DNA of 64,000 nucleotides from Lachnospiraceae bacterium (GTDB lineage Bacteria; Bacillota; Clostridia; Lachnospirales; Lachnospiraceae), in assembly GCA_017482485.1 (NCBI GenBank), contig JAFUMV010000053.1:56678-120677 (forward strand), written 5' to 3'. The position numbers and the translations under genes were made by a program. How positions within the stretch are numbered: the first letter of the stretch is position 1; each line of letters begins with the position of its first letter. The notes beneath the pieces are model-generated. The model saw nothing but the letters and a program-made list of their open reading frames with translations. It searched no databases and was not told the origin of the DNA. Of the stretch, positions 26,786 to 34,897 are shown piece after piece.

Positions 26786-27664
26786 TCATCCCTTCACCGC
26801 ACCGATCATCACGCCTTTTGTAAAATATTTCTGTAAAAACGGATAGATGCACAGAATCGGGAAGGTACTGATCACAATCGCCGCATACTTGATGGTCTCC
26901 GCATAGGAATTATAGGTGTCTGAGCCGCCGCTTCCCGCCAGATCCTGATTGGCCAGAAGAATGCTTCTCAAAATGTTCTGCACCGGCAGCTTCGTATTGT
27001 CCTTAATGTAGATGGATGCCTGGAACCAGCTGTTCCAGTGTCCCACTCCGTAATACAGTAAAAGCACCGCCAGAGTGGGCTTGATCAGCGGCAGGATGAT
27101 TTTAAAGATGACCTGAAAATCGTTGGCACCGTCAATATAGGCGGATTCCTTTAAGCTGTCGGGCACCGCTTCGATGGCAGTCTTACAGATGATGGCATTG
27201 TAAACGCTCACCGCGCCGGGCAGCACCAGCGCCCAGATCGTGTTGTACAGGCCCAGGGATTTGATATTCAAATATCCCGGAATCAGACCTCCGTTGAAAA
27301 ACATGGTGAACATGATCAGAAAATTGATCGGCTTTTTCCACATCATCCCTGTGCAGGACATGAAATATCCGCACAGCAGTGTCATGACGATGTTGATCGG
27401 CAGACCCACCAGCAGAATTTTCACACTGTTAAAAAAGGAATTGGTGAACAGTGGATTGTCAAATACCATCTTATAGGCGGCCCCCACAAATTTTTTCGGC
27501 CAGAGCAAAAAGCCCGGATTTCTGACCAGCTCCGTGCTGTCCGTAAAAGAGGCCACCAGCACATACCACATGGGATATAAGCAAAACAGCGTCAAAATGA
27601 GCAATATCAACCAGATCGCCGTATCCAGCAGCAGATCTCCCTTTCTTTTCTTCGTAAACTTCAT
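26786..27664 (-). CDS. Sugar ABC transporter permease, LplC/YtcP type
   Basis: A 292-residue inner-membrane permease with six helices and the cytoplasmic EAA loop AYIDGANDFQVIFKIILPLIKP (Gly-spaced) that docks the shared ATPase. It ends with the family tail KYFTKGVMIGAVKG. In B. subtilis YtcP, YteP and YtcQ import rhamnogalacturonan-derived oligosaccharides; here the same trio leads a rhamnosidase locus. No ATPase gene is present, so an MsmX-like ATPase encoded elsewhere is expected. Confidence 0.92.
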   Translation of the reverse strand: MKFTKKRKGDLLLDTAIWLILLILTLFCLYPMWYVLVASFTDSTELVRNPGFLLWPKKFVGAAYKMVFDNPLFTNSFFNSVKILLVGLPINIVMTLLCGYFMSCTGMMWKKPINFLIMFTMFFNGGLIPGYLNIKSLGLYNTIWALVLPGAVSVYNAIICKTAIEAVPDSLKESAYIDGANDFQVIFKIILPLIKPTLAVLLLYYGVGHWNSWFQASIYIKDNTKLPVQNILRSILLANQDLAGSGGSDTYNSYAETIKYAAIVISTFPILCIYPFLQKYFTKGVMIGAVKG

Positions 27665-27679
27665 CGCTTTTACCCCTTT

Positions 27680-28597
27680 CTAAAACAGTCCGCTCTGTCC
27701 CATTTTCTTGCTGATCCGATTGGAGACCACCAGGAAAATGATGTTGATCGCAGAGTTGAATAAGTTCACCGCTGTGGAGAAGCTGTAATCCGCATCCAGC
27801 ATACCTTTTCGATACACATAGGTGGAAATCACATCCGCCACCTCATAGGTCAGAGGCTGATACAGCAGCAGAATCTTTTCATATCCCACGTTCAGGATGC
27901 TTCCCATATTCAGCACCAGCAGCATGGATATGGTGGGCAAAAGTCCCGGAAAGGTAATATGAATCATCTGCTGAATGCGCCCTGCGCCGTCAATTCTGGC
28001 AGCCTCATACTGCTCCTGATCGATGCCGGCAAGCGCGGCCAGGTAAATAATCGAATTCCAGCCCACATTCTGCCAGATTCCGGAAAGCACATAAATGGGA
28101 TAAAACAGATTTTTATCCGCCAGCAGATTGCTTCGCTCTCCCCCGAAAAACGCAATGATATCATTGAACAGCCCGCCTGACTGGCAAAAGGAGTTAATCA
28201 GACCGCAAACCACCACCAGCGCAATGAAGTGAGGCATATAGGTGATGGTCTGAACGGTGCGCTTAAACCAGCTCACCTTCACCTCATTTAACAAAAGAGC
28301 AAGCAAAATCGCCGCCGGAAAACTGAAAAGAATCATTAAAAAGCTGATGGTCAGGGTGTTGCGGATCAGACGCCAAAACCAGGGATCCTCAAAGAAGCGC
28401 AGAAAGTTGTCAAATCCCACCCAGGGACTGTCCATGATTCCAAGGCTGGGACGATATTTCTGAAAGGCGATGATGACGCCGTACATGGGCTTGTAACAGA
28501 AAAGGAACAGATAAATCAGCACGGGCACGACGATCAGATATTTGAATTTGTGCTTCTGAAAATCCTGTGCCACCCGCGCTGCGAAAGATTTCTTCAT
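27680..28597 (-). CDS. Sugar ABC transporter permease, LplB/YteP type
   Basis: A 305-residue permease with six helices. The conserved start FKYLIVVPVLIYLFLFCYKPMYG and the EAA loop QYEAARIDGAGRIQQMIHITFPG identify the LplB family. It pairs with the downstream LplC-type permease, separated by 15 bp, and receives substrate from the lipoprotein encoded upstream. Confidence 0.93.
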   Translation of the reverse strand: MKKSFAARVAQDFQKHKFKYLIVVPVLIYLFLFCYKPMYGVIIAFQKYRPSLGIMDSPWVGFDNFLRFFEDPWFWRLIRNTLTISFLMILFSFPAAILLALLLNEVKVSWFKRTVQTITYMPHFIALVVVCGLINSFCQSGGLFNDIIAFFGGERSNLLADKNLFYPIYVLSGIWQNVGWNSIIYLAALAGIDQEQYEAARIDGAGRIQQMIHITFPGLLPTISMLLVLNMGSILNVGYEKILLLYQPLTYEVADVISTYVYRKGMLDADYSFSTAVNLFNSAINIIFLVVSNRISKKMGQSGLF

Positions 28598-28653
28598 AGA
28601 TACCTCCTGAAAAAATGTGGACCATCTGTTTTACAAATGGTCCACGCTTAAAC

Positions 28654-30339
28654 TTAGTTCATGTAACGGTCATACGCTGTCTGTTCAATTTCCAGCAGTT
28701 CCTGCAGACCATATCCATTGAGCTGCTCTACGAACTTGTCAAAGTTATCCAGAGATTCCTCTCCTGTCACAAACTTCAGAGCCATCTCAGAGATATAGGT
28801 GGTCAGCTGGGTATTGATATCATTGTAGGTCACCTGCTCATCCTCTGTTCTGGTATAAGGAGGAAGCATATACTCTGCTGTCACAGTGTTGTCTGTCCAG
28901 ATGGATACCGCTTCTACGGAAGCTTCATTGTTCTTCGCCTTTACCATATCCGCCATCTGAATGCCCACACCTACAGTATACATGCCGGTGTAATCCTTTA
29001 ATGCTTCTGCAACGCCTCGCTCGTCCGCGGTGATCAGGTCTGTGAACCGTAAGCTTCCGTCTTCTGCCACTTCATAGCTTACGCCTTCCTCGCCGAAGTT
29101 CCAGTACAGCATACCTTCTTCACTGAATCCGTAGTTTAAAAATTCAATTGCAGCAATCAGCTCTTCTTCGGAGCAGGAAGTGGTAACCATCGCGCCGAAA
29201 TAAGGCTGGAAGGTCTGGCTTCTTGTCTGAATATATGTGGTCGGTGCGCCTGCTTCTGTTCTGGGATAGGAAAATCCGGTCCACTGTGCGCCGGTACCTT
29301 CTTTTTCAGCATCCGCAATGAAGTTTGTCAGCTGAGACATGGCGGTATATACAACACCGGTTTCTCCGTTTAAAGCTCTGGAACGTACGGAAGCATCATC
29401 CGCTGTTGTAAAGTCAGGGTCCAGAAGGCCTTCTTCATACCAGCGATGCATCACAGCCAGGAAATCCTTCCATTCGTCCTCTGCATTTGCACATTTCACC
29501 TGTCCATCTTCTACAAAATATTTAATTGTGAACGGAGCGAATGCGCCTGTGCCGCCGCCAATGCCTGCTGCGCTGAATCTCTGCAGGGAGAAGCTGAAGT
29601 ATGCGCCATAGTTTTCCTTAAATGCGATCAGCACATTTTCCCAGTCCTCCAGTGTTACAGGTGCCTCTAAAGAAAGCTCGTCCAGCCAGTCCTGACGGAT
29701 AACAGGTCCTGTGAATGTGATGTTGAAATCACTTTCCTGAATGAAAGGCATAAACAGGAACTTTCCGTCTGCGCTGGTGATCGCTTTTTTATTTGCCGCA
29801 TTTTCCGGCAGATTGATGTATTCCCAGAAATCAGGAGCATAGGTTTCCAGATAATCTGTCAGGTCACAGATCAGGCCGTCTGCGTAAAGCTCTGCCGCAT
29901 CACTGCAGATGCCGCCGAAAATGATGTTGGGAAGTTCTTCTTCCTGCAGCAGCAGATTGTAAGCGGCTGTCGCATCCGCGCCTTCCGCATAGGTCTGCCA
30001 GTCGATGTCAATACCGGTCTTTTCGGACAGTCCGGTGTAAAAGGGTACGGAATTATAGTCCACATATGCGGAGCTCTTCGCCAGTCCCTGATTCTGCAGA
30101 TAGAAGCTCAGCTGTACATCTGTATCCACAGGATATGTAACGCCCGCCGCCTCAGCGCTTTGGTCTGTAGTCTGCGCACTTTCTGTCGCAGCTTCTGTCT
30201 CAGATACGCTCTCAGTCTGTACTGCCTCCGCTGCAGCTGTGTCAGCTGCGCTTTCCTGTCCGCATCCAACCAGCATACCTGCTGCCATGGTGCCTGTCAG
30301 AATGGCTGCCAGAGTGCGTGATAACCATTTCTTTTTCAT
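28654..30339 (-). CDS. Extracellular solute-binding lipoprotein, LplA/YtcQ type
   Basis: A 561-residue family 1 solute-binding protein. The lipobox is GMLVGCG (Cys near residue 26), followed by a Ser/Thr/Glu-rich linker and the binding domain. Its ~560-residue length is typical of the large oligosaccharide-binding LplA/YtcQ subgroup. It captures oligosaccharides released at the surface. A promoter and three palindromic repeats lie in its 5' leader, and it is the first gene of the transcript after the regulator. Confidence 0.92.
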   Translation of the reverse strand: MKKKWLSRTLAAILTGTMAAGMLVGCGQESAADTAAAEAVQTESVSETEAATESAQTTDQSAEAAGVTYPVDTDVQLSFYLQNQGLAKSSAYVDYNSVPFYTGLSEKTGIDIDWQTYAEGADATAAYNLLLQEEELPNIIFGGICSDAAELYADGLICDLTDYLETYAPDFWEYINLPENAANKKAITSADGKFLFMPFIQESDFNITFTGPVIRQDWLDELSLEAPVTLEDWENVLIAFKENYGAYFSFSLQRFSAAGIGGGTGAFAPFTIKYFVEDGQVKCANAEDEWKDFLAVMHRWYEEGLLDPDFTTADDASVRSRALNGETGVVYTAMSQLTNFIADAEKEGTGAQWTGFSYPRTEAGAPTTYIQTRSQTFQPYFGAMVTTSCSEEELIAAIEFLNYGFSEEGMLYWNFGEEGVSYEVAEDGSLRFTDLITADERGVAEALKDYTGMYTVGVGIQMADMVKAKNNEASVEAVSIWTDNTVTAEYMLPPYTRTEDEQVTYNDINTQLTTYISEMALKFVTGEESLDNFDKFVEQLNGYGLQELLEIEQTAYDRYMN

Positions 30340-30403
30340 CGTCGCTACCTCTCTCTTTTCAATTTGTCCATTTCATGTGTTTTTGCATTTACCGGTAATG
30401 CAG

Positions 30404-30451
30404 GGAAGTTTGCTTACTTCCGGGAAGCTTACTTCCGGGAAGCTTACTTCC
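30404..30451 (-). repeat. Three tandem GGAAG-N-CTTCC palindromes in the leader of the importer operon
   Basis: Units GGAAGCTTACTTCC at 30423-30436 and 30438-30451, and a variant with an 8-nt centre at 30404-30421, have a period of 15-17 bp. They lie immediately downstream of the predicted -10. They may be operator sites for the AraC regulator or small hairpins in the 5' UTR. Confidence 0.7.
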
Positions 30452-30463
30452 TTACACCGGCAT

Positions 30464-30491
30464 TTTATACACAGCTTCGTATTTTTGTAAA
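30464..30491 (-). promoter_or_regulatory. Promoter of the sugar importer/lyase operon
   Basis: Minus-strand TTTACA (30486-30491), 16-bp spacer, TATAAA (30464-30469). It gives a leader of about 115 nt before ATG 30339 with AGAGAGG as ribosome-binding site. Confidence 0.6.
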
Positions 30492-30547
30492 TTTTCAATT
30501 TGAAACCCATGCGCAATACGGAAAAAGCGGTCCGCTGAGCAGGAAAG

Positions 30548-30660
30548 AAGCCACATCGTGCAACGATGTGGGCTTTTTGTGCAATAAACCGTCTCGGAAA
30601 GCTTGCTTTCCGAAGCGGTTTACTGCACAAAAGGTCTGTCCGGCTGTGCCGGCACAGACT
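30548..30660 (-). terminator. Three consecutive hairpins downstream of the AraC regulator
   Basis: Plus-strand positions: CCACATCGT/ACGATGTGG (30551-30571); a 28-bp stem from 30575 to 30632 with two mismatches, centred on GGAAAGCTTGCTTTCC; and GTCTGT/ACAGAC (30634-30659) with an inner CCGGC/GCCGG stem. On the minus strand they follow the regulator stop at 30673. The large stem is followed by weak A/T tracts, so it probably terminates in either direction. Confidence 0.6.
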
Positions 30661-30672
30661 TCTTGCGAAATG

Positions 30673-32907
30673 CTATTTATTAAAAAATTCCCGATACACA
30701 TTGGGCGTGATGCCCTCCTGTCTTTTGAAGGTTCTGATAAAGGAAGCGCTGTTGACGAATCCGGTTTTTTCAGCAATTTCCGAAACGTTCAATGCGGTAT
30801 TTTTCAGCAGCGTCTTGGCATTGTCCACCCTCGTTCTGGAAATATACTCCGGAATGGTAAACTGATATTTTTCTTTAAACAGTTTGGAAAGATATCCGGG
30901 CGCGATGCCGAACATCTCGCTCAAAAGCGTTCTGGAAAGCTGTTCTTCACCGTAATGCGCATCAATATACTCCTTCACCCTGGCGCAAACGTCCTCCTCG
31001 CCCGCAGTTTCCCCCTTTTTCCGATGCAGCTGCATCAAAAGCTCTGCGAAATATGCTTTGAATGCCTCCAGTGTTTCCTGCTGCAAAAGCTTCATGATCC
31101 GTTCCCTCCATTCAGCTGTCCAGAGCCCTTCCTGCATCAGGCTTCTGTGGAACATGCTGACCGCTTCAAATTCAAAGCATTCCATGGTTTCCAGAGAGGC
31201 ATTTTTGTTGATTTCATAATCTGCTGTCAGTTCTTCCACCAGGGATGCCGCCGCTTCTTCCTCATCTCCCGTCAGATAGTCCGAAACCATGTGAAGCATT
31301 TTCAGCTCCGGCGCCTGGGGGTATCGAAATTCTCTTTCTCCAATCTCTTCGTAATCAATGATTCTGTTTTTCCCCAGCAAAAAACTGTAGGACAGCGCCT
31401 GCCGTGTTTCCTGATAGGCGATGTGAATGCCCTGCATTCCCTCCTGCACATCACTGATGCCGATGGTAAGCTTCATATTATAATATTTTTCCAGAAAGGC
31501 TTTCCCTTCCTCCAGCGCCAAAAGCAGCTGCTTTTTCTCGTTTCCATAATTTAAATTGACCAGAACCGCAAATTCTGTATCCCCCAGCCCTACCACATAG
31601 CCTCTGGCCACCCGGCAGCAAAGCTCTTCAAACACATTTGTCACCACAAAAGCTGCAGTTTTGCTTTTCATCTGGTGATCCGGCTGCAGCGAAAGAAACG
31701 CCACACAGAAACAGTCGGAACACAGGGCCATTCCATTTTCCGTGAAAATATCCTCCGTGCTCTCCGAAATTTCATTGCTTCCATTCAATAAGGAAAAAAT
31801 AAAATTCGTTCTCTGATACTCCTGTCCCCGGCGAATCGTTTTATTCAAGATCAGCTTCTCTCTTTTTTCCTCATCAAAAAGCATTTTTATGAATTCAAAT
31901 TCCGTATTCTCCCCTGCATCGTAAGTGACAGAAGCCTGTTTCTGGAGTTCATTTATGATACTGCCCACCGGCTGATATACCCTGTTGGTCTGTCGAAAGG
32001 CAATGAAAATTCCAAGCGCCACCGAAACTGCCATACCGATACCGCAGATGATATAAAGGAAAAACAACTTGCTCCAGAAATAGGAATAAGGCACAGCATA
32101 GACATAATCTGCATCCATCACTTTTGACTCCTGTTTCTGAATGATATAGTCTTTTTCATCAAAATTCTGCGCATAAAACACATCATCCGTAGAAAAAATG
32201 CCTTCCTGCCCGGCATCCAGAATCATGGACACCCCATTCTGTTCTCCGTCCACCACATTTTCCAGAAGCTTCGTCACATAATCCGGCCGCAGCACAACCA
32301 CCAGCACATAGTCATACTTTTCATCCTTATAGCTGACCTGCCGCATGGCGATACACAGATAAGAATCCGAAGCTTTTCCGTTCATGCCAAGCAGCATCGG
32401 CTTTTTACGCGATGTATTCGCCACCGCCTTAAATTCCTCCCCAAAATCCGTTACGCCTTCTCCGTAATACAGCTCATAATAGGAATCCAGATTCATGGAA
32501 GCATTGTTGGCCGAGATCACATAATCCTTGCCCGGATAATATTCAAAAATGTCGAGATATTTTTCTCCCATATAGCCCTTTAACTGCTTCTGGATTTTTC
32601 CCGCATAGATGGCCCTTTTTTCAAACTGATCCACCAGCTTTTTGGAATTGGACTTGCTGTCATTGCTGTTGACGATGGTCACACACACTTCCTGGGCCTC
32701 TCCCAGCACGTCATCCACCCTTGAAAAAAACTGTTTCAGCGTATTTTCGCTGGACCGCAGAATTTGCCCCCGGATAATGCTCTGTGACGATAAAAAAATC
32801 AATAAAATGGTCAGCATCGGCACAATCAGCACCACCATAAAACTCAAAAAGAATTTATAATAATAGCTCTTTTTTCCCCTTTTCTGTGTATTTTTCTTTC
32901 CTTCCAT
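30673..32907 (-). CDS. AraC-family transcriptional regulator with membrane sensor domain (YesN-like)
   Basis: A 744-residue protein. One N-terminal helix (FFLSFMVVLIVPMLTILLIF) and a second near residue 290 (LFFLYIICGIGMAVSVALGIFIA) enclose a ~240-residue extracytoplasmic Cache-like sensor. A cytoplasmic domain follows. The last ~100 residues are a double helix-turn-helix of AraC type (LSEMFGIAPGYLSKLFKEKY and VSEIAEKTGFVNSASFIRTFKRQEG). Proteins of this kind sense extracellular oligosaccharides directly and activate the adjacent uptake genes. It is the first gene of the glycan locus, upstream of the importer. Confidence 0.93.
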   Translation of the reverse strand: MEGKKNTQKRGKKSYYYKFFLSFMVVLIVPMLTILLIFLSSQSIIRGQILRSSENTLKQFFSRVDDVLGEAQEVCVTIVNSNDSKSNSKKLVDQFEKRAIYAGKIQKQLKGYMGEKYLDIFEYYPGKDYVISANNASMNLDSYYELYYGEGVTDFGEEFKAVANTSRKKPMLLGMNGKASDSYLCIAMRQVSYKDEKYDYVLVVVLRPDYVTKLLENVVDGEQNGVSMILDAGQEGIFSTDDVFYAQNFDEKDYIIQKQESKVMDADYVYAVPYSYFWSKLFFLYIICGIGMAVSVALGIFIAFRQTNRVYQPVGSIINELQKQASVTYDAGENTEFEFIKMLFDEEKREKLILNKTIRRGQEYQRTNFIFSLLNGSNEISESTEDIFTENGMALCSDCFCVAFLSLQPDHQMKSKTAAFVVTNVFEELCCRVARGYVVGLGDTEFAVLVNLNYGNEKKQLLLALEEGKAFLEKYYNMKLTIGISDVQEGMQGIHIAYQETRQALSYSFLLGKNRIIDYEEIGEREFRYPQAPELKMLHMVSDYLTGDEEEAAASLVEELTADYEINKNASLETMECFEFEAVSMFHRSLMQEGLWTAEWRERIMKLLQQETLEAFKAYFAELLMQLHRKKGETAGEEDVCARVKEYIDAHYGEEQLSRTLLSEMFGIAPGYLSKLFKEKYQFTIPEYISRTRVDNAKTLLKNTALNVSEIAEKTGFVNSASFIRTFKRQEGITPNVYREFFNK

Positions 32908-32956
32908 CCCTTTTTGCGACCTCCCCTGACAATAGATTTCACTTTCTCCTGTTTAT

Positions 32957-32985
32957 ACTATAAGCTTTCCGGAAAAGTTAGTAAA
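32957..32985 (-). promoter_or_regulatory. Promoter of the AraC regulator gene with internal palindrome
   Basis: Minus-strand TTTACT (32980-32985), 17-bp spacer, TATAGT (32957-32962). The spacer contains the 10-bp palindrome TTTCCGGAAA, resembling the CTTCCCGGAAG junctions in the leader repeats of the importer gene, which fits autoregulation. Confidence 0.6.
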
Positions 32986-33029
32986 TTCTCAAAAAGAAAG
33001 CGGTTTTCATTTTGAAAACTGCACAACCC

Positions 33030-33066
33030 AAAAGAGGCTGTCGCACCAAAGATGCGACAGCCTCCG
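33030..33066 (-). terminator. Terminator after the uridine kinase gene
   Basis: A perfect 12-bp stem GAGGCTGTCGCA/TGCGACAGCCTC (33034-33045 and 33052-33063) with a 6-nt loop, followed on the minus strand by TTTTGGG. It ends the trmK-kinase transcript 150 bp past the last stop. Confidence 0.8.
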
Positions 33067-33214
33067 CTTTCAAATTGTCTCACTAATACTCTTATAAATT
33101 CTGTTCAGATTGATCCGATTCCGCAACGCCATCTCCGCAATCGAAAGCAGCCCCAAAGCACTGGGCATGAAAAAATACAGCGGCATTTTACCGTCTCTCA
33201 GAGCCTGTCCAGTT

Positions 33215-34867
33215 TTACACGCGGAAGCAGCTGCCTCCGACAAATTCCCGCACAATGGAGTTATTCGGCAGATTTTCACTGCTCACGCCAAGGAAATAGT
33301 CCAGGAATTTTAAAAGGCGTTTTGCCTCAAAATACTCCGGGTCCTCTTTTTTGATGCTGTATAAAAGCGGCTCCGCATAGGTTTTCAACACCGCCAGCTC
33401 ATAAATCAGCACGGAATTGAACATGGCGTCCGCGCTTTCCTGAAACGGGAAAATATTCTCTTCCTCTCCCCGGCGCACGGATGGCCACTGGGCGATGGTC
33501 TGCTTTGCAGAAGTTCCTCTGGTTCTGGCATCCCGCACCATGCGACGCAGAAGTCTTCCGTCCGTGGTGGGAATCCGGTTGTGTTCATCCACATTCAAAA
33601 AAGTCAGCGCGCTGATATAAATTTTATATTTGCTGTCCACCGGCAGGGCATGGGACATTTGATCATTCAGACCGTGAATGCCCTCGATCACCAGAATATC
33701 CTCTTCCTTTAAGGTCAGCGTATTACCGTTATACTCTCTTTTTCCCGTTTTAAAATTGTAGGTGGGCATTTCCACGGTTTTTCCTTCCAGAAGTGCACAC
33801 ATATCTTCATTGAACTGCTTTACGTCAATGGCTTCCAGACATTCAAAGTTGTACTTTCCGTCCGCATCTTTTGGAGTACGGTCCCTGTCAATAAAATAAT
33901 TGTCCACCGCAATAGGATGCGGCTTAAGCCCCCGGGCCTTTAACTGAATGGAAAGCCGATGTGAAAAAGTTGTTTTTCCGGAAGAAGAGGGGCCTGCGAT
34001 CATGACAAATTTTACATGAGGTCTGGAAACAATATCCTCCGCAATGTCGCCGATTCTGCTTTCCTGCAGCGCCTCCTGTACTAAAATAAGCTCCGCCAGA
34101 TCACCTTCACAGATTTTGTCGTTTAAATCCCCTACCGTATCGATGCCAATCTGTTCGCCCCATTTCGTAGAGGAAACCAACGTGGAAAAGAGCTTCTGCC
34201 GCTCTTCGAAAGGCTCCAATCGCTCCGGTTCCTGCGCAGAAGGCAAAAGCATCATCAGTCCCCTTTCATATGGAATCACGTCAAAACAGGTCAGGTACCC
34301 GGTATCGGGCACCATGTAGCCATAGTTATAATCATAATAACCGTCCAGGCAATATACATTAATGTAAGAGCCTCTCCGATATCGAAACAGCTGAACTTTA
34401 TCATGCATTCCCTGGGACTTAAAAAGTGCAATCGCCTCATCCGTCGGCCAGGCGGATTTCACGTACGGTATTTTTGCTGCAGCAAGTTCCTGCATTCTCA
34501 GCTTTACTTTTTTTACAAATTCGGTATCCACCACCAAACCGTTTCTGGGAGAACAATACAGTCCGTGCCCCACAGAAAATTCCACCTTCAGCATCCCCTT
34601 ATCCGGTCCGCCGGCCACATCCGCCGCCGCTTTCATCAAAAGCATCACCGCGCTTCTCACATAAGTGTCATGCCCGATCTTATCCTGTGCGGTCAGAAAT
34701 GTCACCTCCGCTTTGTCAACAGGCTCCTTAAAAAGTTCCTTGATCTTTCCGTTGGAAACCGCCAGCACAATTCTGTGCGAATATTTTTCCTGCACCTTTT
34801 CTGCCAGCTGTTTAAAGGTCAGTTTTTCCTGCGTGTTCATGATTTTTCCGTTTACTGTAATTGTCAT
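33215..34867 (-). CDS. Nucleoside (uridine-type) kinase with N-terminal TGS/threonyl-tRNA-synthetase-like domain
   Basis: About 550 residues. Residues 1-60 form a TGS-like domain (MTITVNGKIMNTQEKLTFKQLAEKV), and the next ~200 resemble the second additional domain of ThrRS. The C-terminal ~210 residues are a P-loop kinase of the uridine kinase/phosphoribulokinase family: GPSSSGKTTFSHRL near residue 284, VDNYF and PTYNFKTGKR. The fusion is common in Clostridia and Bacteroides. The exact phosphate acceptor is not shown by the sequence. ATG 34867 follows GGGAGGG. It is 30 bp after trmK. Confidence 0.88.
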   Translation of the reverse strand: MTITVNGKIMNTQEKLTFKQLAEKVQEKYSHRIVLAVSNGKIKELFKEPVDKAEVTFLTAQDKIGHDTYVRSAVMLLMKAAADVAGGPDKGMLKVEFSVGHGLYCSPRNGLVVDTEFVKKVKLRMQELAAAKIPYVKSAWPTDEAIALFKSQGMHDKVQLFRYRRGSYINVYCLDGYYDYNYGYMVPDTGYLTCFDVIPYERGLMMLLPSAQEPERLEPFEERQKLFSTLVSSTKWGEQIGIDTVGDLNDKICEGDLAELILVQEALQESRIGDIAEDIVSRPHVKFVMIAGPSSSGKTTFSHRLSIQLKARGLKPHPIAVDNYFIDRDRTPKDADGKYNFECLEAIDVKQFNEDMCALLEGKTVEMPTYNFKTGKREYNGNTLTLKEEDILVIEGIHGLNDQMSHALPVDSKYKIYISALTFLNVDEHNRIPTTDGRLLRRMVRDARTRGTSAKQTIAQWPSVRRGEEENIFPFQESADAMFNSVLIYELAVLKTYAEPLLYSIKKEDPEYFEAKRLLKFLDYFLGVSSENLPNNSIVREFVGGSCFRV

Positions 34868-34897
34868 AGGCCCTCCCATTTTTGCTTGCTGCATTTT

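Noticed and set aside
33070-33186. 38-codon ORF (MPLYFFMPSALG...) after the uridine kinase gene
   Set aside because: A weak GAGAG site is present, but there is no recognisable motif; it lies in the 3' trailer before a terminator. Kept only as a possibility.
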